This document shows positions 34,764-40,579 of a stretch of 40,579 bases of DNA, one piece after another. Every line of letters begins with the position of its first letter. Positions within the stretch are counted from its first letter, which is position 1. A program made the position numbers and the translations under genes. A model generated the notes under the pieces. That model did no database searches, was not told the DNA's origin, and worked only from the letters and a program-made list of their open reading frames with translations. Source of the stretch: Candidatus Altimarinota bacterium (GTDB taxonomy: Bacteria > Patescibacteriota > Gracilibacteria > BD1-5 > UBA2023); assembly GCA_023260135.1 (NCBI GenBank), contig JALQWG010000009.1, forward strand, positions 15,582 through 56,160. Reading direction: 5' to 3'.

Positions 34764-37010
34764 CTATAAACTTTTCCACCCACCCAATGACTCACTATAA
34801 CTATATTCCTCCTCGGAATTGAGTAAGAGATTTTCCTTATGTTTTATCACTATACCTCAGATAAGTGGTAACTCAGAATGTTCTCGGATATATATCTGGA
34901 GTGCTTCTGCCTTGAGTCTCGTCTCAAGACTACTCGCAGTGTTCCCATCTTTTGGATCAAAAATACCAATCTTCCCGTTCTTATATTGTACTATAAAATC
35001 AGGATAAAATACTCTTTTCCTTCATTCGTAATTGTACTCAATACCAAAATATATTGCCTTTGAAACCCCGTTTTTATACCAATATACTATCTCTGGATTT
35101 TTCTCGAGATATTCTTCGATAAAGTATGTCTCATTTTTGGATTCGTCACGAGAGTAACAAGGATTCATAATAGACTTTGTATATTCTCGTATCTCATATT
35201 TTTCTGAATATGACTCATATTCTGGAATGGAAAAATTATACACTTTTCTCTTTTCTTTTGCTTCTATATTTGCTGCTCTTTTTGATTCAAAAACCTCGAA
35301 ACTTTTGCGAACAATAGTATCGAATATATCTGTATTTGTCAGAACTATTTTCTGTATCTCTGATGCCGAAACAATACCAAAGAAGTTCTCAAATGACTCA
35401 TAAAAAGCATCCACAAGAGTCTGCCAAGAACGAGACTTATTGTATCCAGAAACGAGCTTTTTTATGTATATATCAAATGAACCTTGTAATATATCTTCAT
35501 TTACTTTTGTCTTTCACTTCTTCACAAGTCCATCCCACTCATCTACTCAGATAATAGTCTTTTCGAGAAGTATCTCGACTTTGTATTGCTTATCAAATCG
35601 CACACCTCGTTCTATGAGCTTGTCGCGAAGGATATCTATAGACTCTTCTCTTGTTCAGCTTATATCAGAAAGTAGGGTATCATAAAAGGTCTGTCTATAG
35701 AGTTCTTTTGGTGCGAGATCATTGTAATCGAGTCTTTTTCTATAGATACTATCAGGAAGTATGATGTTTTTGTATTCACTTCGTCTCAGGCTCGAACGAG
35801 GCTTGATATATTCCTTTGCTTCTCACTTCTCGATATTGATCTCTCAGAAGTTCGTATAGACATATCCGCGATTGAGTACCTCTTCCGTATAGTGACGCAA
35901 TTCTGGCATACGCATAATACGTCCAACTGTCTGTATCTCGAATGTGATAGACTTGATCTCTCGAAACATCAGGAGGATAGAGGCTCTCGGGCAATCCCAA
36001 CCCGTCGCGATTGCTTGCTTGAATATGAGAACATCAACCGAACTATCGAATTCCTGTATTCACTCGAGTACGTCTTTTGTCTTATCTTCTGAGAGCCAGA
36101 CAGCGAGTTTTTTATTTTCTCGTGTGATATTGTATTTTTCACGGAGGACTTTTTCTACTTTTTCTATCTCTCGAGTTTCGAGTTCACTCACTTTTGCAGT
36201 CTCGCCAGGAAGTTGGATGAGGAGGAGCGGGTTGATGGATTTTCACTCTCTCTGATACGCCTCACGGAGCTCCTGTTGCTTCCGCATTCACTCCGAGATA
36301 ATTATCTCATCACTGGTCGCATCGAGGAGATTGATAGAACCAAATCCCTCATTGATAACGATGTCTTTCTTTATCATCTCTGCAGTGATAGCTTCTGAGA
36401 GTTCGACTTTTATCTGTGGATTTTTCATCGGTGTTGCTGATACCTCTATACGAAGTGAGGGCTTGATGACACTCGCGATGAGCCGTTCTGTCTCTTCACT
36501 TAAGTATAATTGACTCTCATCGATAATAAGAATAATCTGCCGTCACTCTTCCAAAGTATTGGAGATAAAAGTCGGAAGATTGCGGTCAGATTCATTGTCT
36601 CGCATAAAGATATTGGTATAGTCTCCTGCTTCGATATCCTTGTCCTTGTTACTTGCTCGAGCCTTCTTGGTGACACTTTGCCAGTTAAAAAAGAGAATAT
36701 CATTTTTGCTGAGCTTCTCACGAATATCAGAGAGCTCATAGAGACGGAAGTGTCATTCTGAGAGGTGTCGCTCGAGACTCTCTTTGCTCTGTGTGTGGAG
36801 ATTATTCACACTCACCCAGACGAATGCAAAATCTCATACCTCCTCCTCACGGAATCGCTCGAGAAAAGCCGTCATCATTACTGTCTTCCCGCTCCCCGTC
36901 GGAGCGCGGAAAACTATCTCCTGTTCTCATCAGATAGAGAGAAGAGCTTCCGAGAGTCATACGAGTTTTTCAACTGCTTCTCTCTGGTATGGCTTGAGTG
37001 CTACTTTCAT
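34764..37010 (-). CDS. res: Type III restriction enzyme, Res subunit
   Basis: 748 residues, ATG 37010 to TAG 34764, with about 20 UGA codons as Gly. Helicase motifs run in order: QREAVEKL, APTGSGKT (36-43), IIDESQ (motif II), SATP (motif III), a TGWDCPRA stretch and QTVGRIMRMPE (motif VI). Near the C terminus YPDFIVQYKNGKIGIFDPK gives PD...D-x-K, a PD-(D/E)xK nuclease core. Together with Mod it would cut DNA after ATP-driven communication between sites. It starts four bases after the mod stop. Shorter than the classic 900-1000 residue Res proteins but with all motifs. Confidence 0.9.
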
Positions 37011-37014
37011 AGTT

Positions 37015-38757
37015 TTAGAGTCAGAAAATATTTTTGTACACGGCGAGTATTGGATCTGGTATCTCCTCGACTGTATATGGAACGCCTATATCCTCGAAGT
37101 CATCGACCGTCATCTGCCCACGGGAAAATACATAGATAGAGATTGGCTTGTCGAGCTTCCTGAGCTTCTCTGAGAATTCCTCGAATCGAAATAATCCAAA
37201 GAGTACTGCAAGATGCTTATCTCATCGCTCGTAAAATCTCATATTCTCATCAGATAGATTCACAACTGGTTCCCATATATTCTCCTTGAGACAGAGCATC
37301 TCACTACATCTCTCAACCATACGATTGCGGAGATTATCTGTGCCCTTATGCTTCGGGATGAAGTCCGTCTCCAGATATCGGATATTGCCCCCGAGTCACT
37401 CTATAGACTCTCACTTGCTATTGGTATATCCTGTTGCTACTCGCTTCACTCGCTCGTAGGTGATATCTCGACAGATATTCTTGTCTGGATATTCGCTCGT
37501 GTTCTCACGATTGGAACACAGGATGAATCTCCTATTCCCTCCATCTTCCTTATTGAGCTCGAGTACTGCATGTCCTGTCGTACCAGAGCCAGCGAAGAAG
37601 TCGAGAATGAGAGAGTTTCAGTCGCCAGAATGAAATAATATCTTTTTTATTAAATCTAGTGGCTTTACTGTCTCAAATCAATTTCAAACTCATAAAATTT
37701 CTGACAGTTCACTCTTTCAGTTTTCTGATGTTCATACGTCTTCAAGATGAGTCCACATTGGCTCATATGAAACTGACTCAGCTTCTTCATCTTCAAAAAT
37801 TACCTCGTATAATTTACTATTCTTTAGAATTATTTTCTCTTCTTCAAGTAATTGTTTATATCTTCATTCACTCAATTGCCATCTGTATCACTCTTTCGGT
37901 TCTATTCCGAGTATTGCATAGAGCATCGTATCTCTTTTAAGTCTTCATAAGTTGCGTCTCTGCGCAATTTCCTCCAATCTACATCTTCTACTATTGACAA
38001 TATCATTATATTTCTTTTCTACTCATTCTTTTAGAATAAATCTTGTGTGTCTACTGATTTCAATACGACCATATACCAATATTGATTCAGTATTTTTTTG
38101 TGGTTTAAATCGAGCCTCTCACATGTTAACGGGTTTTGTTTTACATATCCATGTAAAATGTCAGTAGAAATTCTCCTCAAAAAATATTTCATCGCAAAGC
38201 ATTTTGAGTTGAGCAAATTCGTTATCATTTATTGAGATAAAAATTGTTCAATTCTCTTTCAATAATTCCTTAGCTAGCTTAAGTCGCTTCTCCATAAATG
38301 AGAGCCACTTCGAGTGGCGGAAGTCATCTTCCTTGTCTACATATCTATCATTGTAGATGAAGTCCTTGTTCCCTGTATTGTAGGGCGGATCGATATATAT
38401 GACATCGATTTTTCACTTGTGCGTATATGAGAGGACAGAGAGGGTATGATAGTTGTCTCACTCGATGACTATATTACTCTGAGTATCGTCTTGTGATATC
38501 GCGAGTTCGTGGACTTCTCGCAATACTGGAAGTGCATCCTGAGTTTTGGTGTCAAATTCTTCTCTCTTCTCCTTCCAGAAGAGTCCATAGTTTTTGTTCT
38601 TTTTGAGTGACTTGAGCTCTTTTTCGAGTTCTTCTGCCTTTTGTTTCCAGTCGATATCGAGTTTCTGTGACTTCATATCGAGGAGGAGATGCTTCATCTC
38701 AGTCACAGTATGTGCATATATCTCATAACTTGGCTCGATAGTGTCATGTGTGGACAT
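37015..38757 (-). CDS. mod: Type III DNA methyltransferase, Mod subunit
   Basis: 580 residues, ATG 38757 to TAA 37015, with about 18 UGA codons as Gly. The catalytic motif DPPYNTG is at 123-129 and the S-adenosylmethionine motif [13 protein letters not shown] near residue 388, i.e. motif IV before motif I, the beta-class order of N6-adenine Mod enzymes. The region between them is the target-recognition domain. The N-terminal 80 residues are a Lys/Glu-rich coiled coil ([14 protein letters not shown]). Several UGA codons cluster in the AT-rich target-recognition part. The gene heads the mod-res operon and has a long structured leader. Confidence 0.92.
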
Positions 38758-38809
38758 AATAAAAGCACTTACAAAAGTAAATGCTAAAAGAAAACTTCAT
38801 GAATGTATC

Positions 38810-38970
38810 GGAATTTTAGCAAACTAAAAGGGCAACCGAAGTCGTCACTCGTAATTCGCTAAAATTCCTTCCCAGTTTGCATTAAAAACAAAAGGGCTGA
38901 GCAACTTATTCAGTTGCCCTTGCGTTTATTCAATGCAAAGAGAGAATTTTGAGAATGAAGGAATTTTAGC
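38810..38970 (-). repeat. Nested inverted repeats in the mod leader
   Basis: Three copies of an 11-14 base element: GGAATTTTAGC (38810-38820), its inverse GCTAAAATTCCTTC (38858-38871) and GAAGGAATTTTAGC (38957-38970). The last two are perfect 14-bp inverted repeats flanking a long imperfect hairpin (38876-38939, outer arms TTTGCATT / AATGCAAA, inner GGGC / GCCC). A TATACT -10 box (38983-38978, minus) precedes it, so most of it would be transcribed as leader of mod. It could fold as an RNA or serve as recombination sites. Confidence 0.6.
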
Positions 38971-38977
38971 TCGAGTA

Positions 38978-39005
38978 GTATAGCAGAATTTGATTTTTTG
39001 CAATA
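38978..39005 (-). promoter_or_regulatory. Probable mod-res promoter
   Basis: On the minus strand TTGCAA, a 15-base spacer and TATACT. It would give a leader of about 215 bases before the mod ATG. Spacer is short, so confidence is moderate. Confidence 0.4.
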
Positions 39006-39039
39006 AAAAATCTCATCTGAATAAAATGAGATTTTTTAC
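39004..39039 (-). terminator. Rho-independent terminator of pncB
   Basis: AAAAAATCTCAT, loop, ATGAGATTTTTT, about 14 bases past the pncB stop. Confidence 0.85.
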
Positions 39040-39052
39040 GCTGTAAATGATA

Positions 39053-40408
39053 CTATACTACCACCTCCTGCCTCTCCATGCCCTCAACTCAGAATGTTTT
39101 CTTAAATAGTACTACTCGTTCAGGAGAACCCATTGCCTTGCTCGGGTTATCAGAGAGCTTCACACATGAGACCCACCCACCCAGATCTGGACGCCAGACA
39201 GTATCAGGCTTCACTACGATAGACATAGAACCAAATGGTCAGAACCTTTCTCGTTCTCTCGGTATGGTTCCCTTAGTATTATTCGACAGTTCTGTTCACC
39301 AGCCATTGGTGAGAGTACCGATTGTACCATGGAATCTGTCTGTCACCCTCTGGATGACATCGTATGTAAGTCCATCACTTGGGAGTGCGATTTTTGTCTT
39401 GGGGTCGATATCCCACTTCCTCAGGAATTCCTGATACTCTGGAATCGCAATCATCGGATCCTTGGAATCAATACGACAACCAGTATGAGCTCGGGCAATA
39501 TCCTCAGGAGCATGAGCGAAGTAAAACGATGAACCAAACGTATCAGGCAGGAGTATTCCGAGTTCAGGAAAGTGAGCCTGCCACTGCCTATCTATCTCAT
39601 ACATCTTCGAGATGATGCCCTCAGACGTATCCTCAAAAGCTGTCGGAATCATACGGAGCTCATGTGCATTGGTTCACTTCGGATTCGCATTGCCCATCTC
39701 CATAGATATCATCACATTGGACGTTCAGAGGTATTGACCAGGGAGGGATCATGCGAGAATAGCATTCACCTGCCTATGGATATCTGTACTTGCTGCTCTA
39801 CGAGTGCCGAATTCTGAAAAAGTTATTCGAGAATCAGACCGAACATTTTCGATATTATCATAGAGTCTGCCATACATGCGAGTCATAACACCATTCCACT
39901 CGATGGGACTGAGCTCAGCTTTTTTTGCATAGTGGTAGAGGTAGAGACTATTGACGATCTTGAGTGCATATATCTCCCAGAGTGTAGATTCTGCCCATGT
40001 TCCCTCGAATTCGAGAGTATATCCACCGTTTCCATCTGATTCGAGACTGTATTCTGGGAGTTGGAATCCAGACAAAAATCCAAGAGTCTCTTCTCTGAGC
40101 ATAGCTCGATTCCCTACGTGCATACCACGCATATATGAGAGTCATGCCTGACTCACTCACTTGATGGCACGAGTTGCATCGAGCTGCTCACGGATAGCTG
40201 ATTCTGGAACGATATCTGCGATACGAACATCCTTGTTGCGGATAGTCATCTTCCACCTCACTCGCATGTCACGATATTCGGAATGCGCGAGTATAAAATC
40301 GAGCATCAGAAACTTGTAGACATCAGTATTGAGGAGGTTATCTACTTCTGCCTCGTCACGAGCAGCAGCAAAAGAATTCGAGAGTGTGTATGGGAGAGTA
40401 TTTTTCAT
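39053..40408 (-). CDS. pncB: Nicotinate phosphoribosyltransferase
   Basis: 451 residues, ATG 40408 to TAG 39053, with five UGA codons as Gly. Landmarks are LLNTDVYKFLMLD near residue 25, the FSEFGTRRAAST substrate loop near residue 198, SNVMISMEMGNANPKGTNAHE, and PSDGLTYDVI followed by G-T-L-T-N-G-W-(UGA)G-T, the phosphate-binding Gly-rich segment. It joins nicotinate and PRPP to give NaMN at the expense of ATP. It follows the nicotinamidase gene by 33 bases but has its own -10/operator in that gap. The most upstream in-frame ATG was chosen because it precedes the family N terminus. Confidence 0.93.
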
Positions 40409-40419
40409 ATGAATTTTAT

Positions 40420-40444
40420 TAATGTAGTTATTACACTTATTTTA
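40420..40444 (-). promoter_or_regulatory. -10 box plus NrtR-box-like site before pncB
   Basis: On the minus strand TAAAAT, AAGTGT, seven bases, ACATTA. The second half is the most diverged of the set. The -10 overlaps the stop codon of pncA. Confidence 0.55.
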
Positions 40445-40579
40445 GCTAACAATTCTTACTCACATATTTGCGAGTTCACGGAGTTTATCTTCTCCACTTG
40501 GAAGACCTGGAGCATTCACAGCGGCAATTCCGGAACGGAGTACTTCTACTTCGAATCAGAGTTCTTTTGCGCTCTTTGC
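40442..40579 (-). CDS. pncA: Nicotinamidase-like protein, C-terminal fragment
   Basis: Only the last 45 codons lie in the window; the gene continues past the right edge. The visible part contains AKELGFEVEVLRSGIAAVNAPG and ends LRELANMGVRIVS; this is the end of the isochorismatase/nicotinamidase fold, where a helix, a beta strand and the Val-Asn-Pro segment precede the last helix. Two UGA codons are Gly (KEL-G, NM-G). Position directly before pncB supports nicotinamidase (nicotinamide to nicotinate). Another isochorismatase-family member cannot be excluded, because the catalytic Asp, Lys and Cys lie outside. Confidence 0.6.

Noticed and set aside
38757-38790. An NrtR-like box before mod (AAGTGC on the minus strand)
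   Set aside because: Only one poor half-site, no partner at the right spacing and no adjoining TATAAT.

Overview
The window is a densely packed bacterial chromosome segment that only makes sense if UGA is read as glycine (translation table 25). Every gene I could resolve ends in UAA or UAG. Dozens of in-frame UGA codons lie where the protein families have glycine, for example the second Gly of the RpoC 'TMRTFHSGG' motif, the first Gly of the MoxR Walker A loop and 'ALKGLT' in Tgt. That code is known from the Patescibacteria (CPR) lineages Absconditabacteria (SR1) and Gracilibacteria (GN02/BD1-5). I cannot choose between them from this sequence. CGA and CGG still look like arginine. Start codons are rarely preceded by a Shine-Dalgarno sequence, and several sit just downstream of a TATAAT-like -10 box. 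Terminators are short, symmetrical A-stem-U hairpins.

Left part (1-9.4 kb): the end of a surface-type protein with a long Ala-Pro repeat; two tiny Gly/Arg-rich proteins, an MntP manganese exporter and a YgjP-like metalloprotease in one run; a lipoprotein; then on the minus strand a membrane-anchored Kazal-domain protein, uracil-DNA glycosylase and rpoC. rpoB follows (9.4-13 kb), separated from rpoC by 298 bases that hold a dispersed palindromic element.

Middle (13-27.7 kb): a small unknown gene, the tRNA hydroxylase TrhO, a DUF305 protein, a DUF465 protein, a Tgt that lacks its zinc cysteines, a 986-residue unknown protein with about 37 UGA codons, a peptidoglycan-binding-domain protein, a MoxR ATPase carrying two repeat-derived insertions, a TerC-family membrane protein, several unknown or secreted proteins, a malic enzyme and a CYTH-like protein.

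Right part (27.7-40.6 kb, all minus strand): an NAD(P) island. It contains pncA (partial), pncB, two nadD-type adenylyltransferases, nadE, nadK, an ADP-ribose-type Nudix hydrolase and an NrtR-type regulator (inactive Nudix plus winged helix). Together these cover nicotinamide -> nicotinate -> NaMN -> NaAD -> NAD -> NADP. A recurring element, TATAAT-like -10 box directly followed by AAGTGT-N7-ACA(C/A)TT (N8 at nrtR), stands before nrtR, the Nudix gene, nadD2, nadE and pncB, which points to an autoregulated NAD regulon. One nadD is fused in frame to the epoxyqueuosine reductase QueH. A type III restriction-modification pair (mod-res), preceded by nested inverted repeats, lies inside the island.

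The most striking observations are (i) the NrtR-like regulon around a complete NAD salvage route in a reduced, recoded genome, (ii) five dispersed-repeat-derived segments inside three protein genes, kept in frame and in three cases open only because UGA is sense, and (iii) the NadD-QueH fusion next to a zinc-less Tgt.
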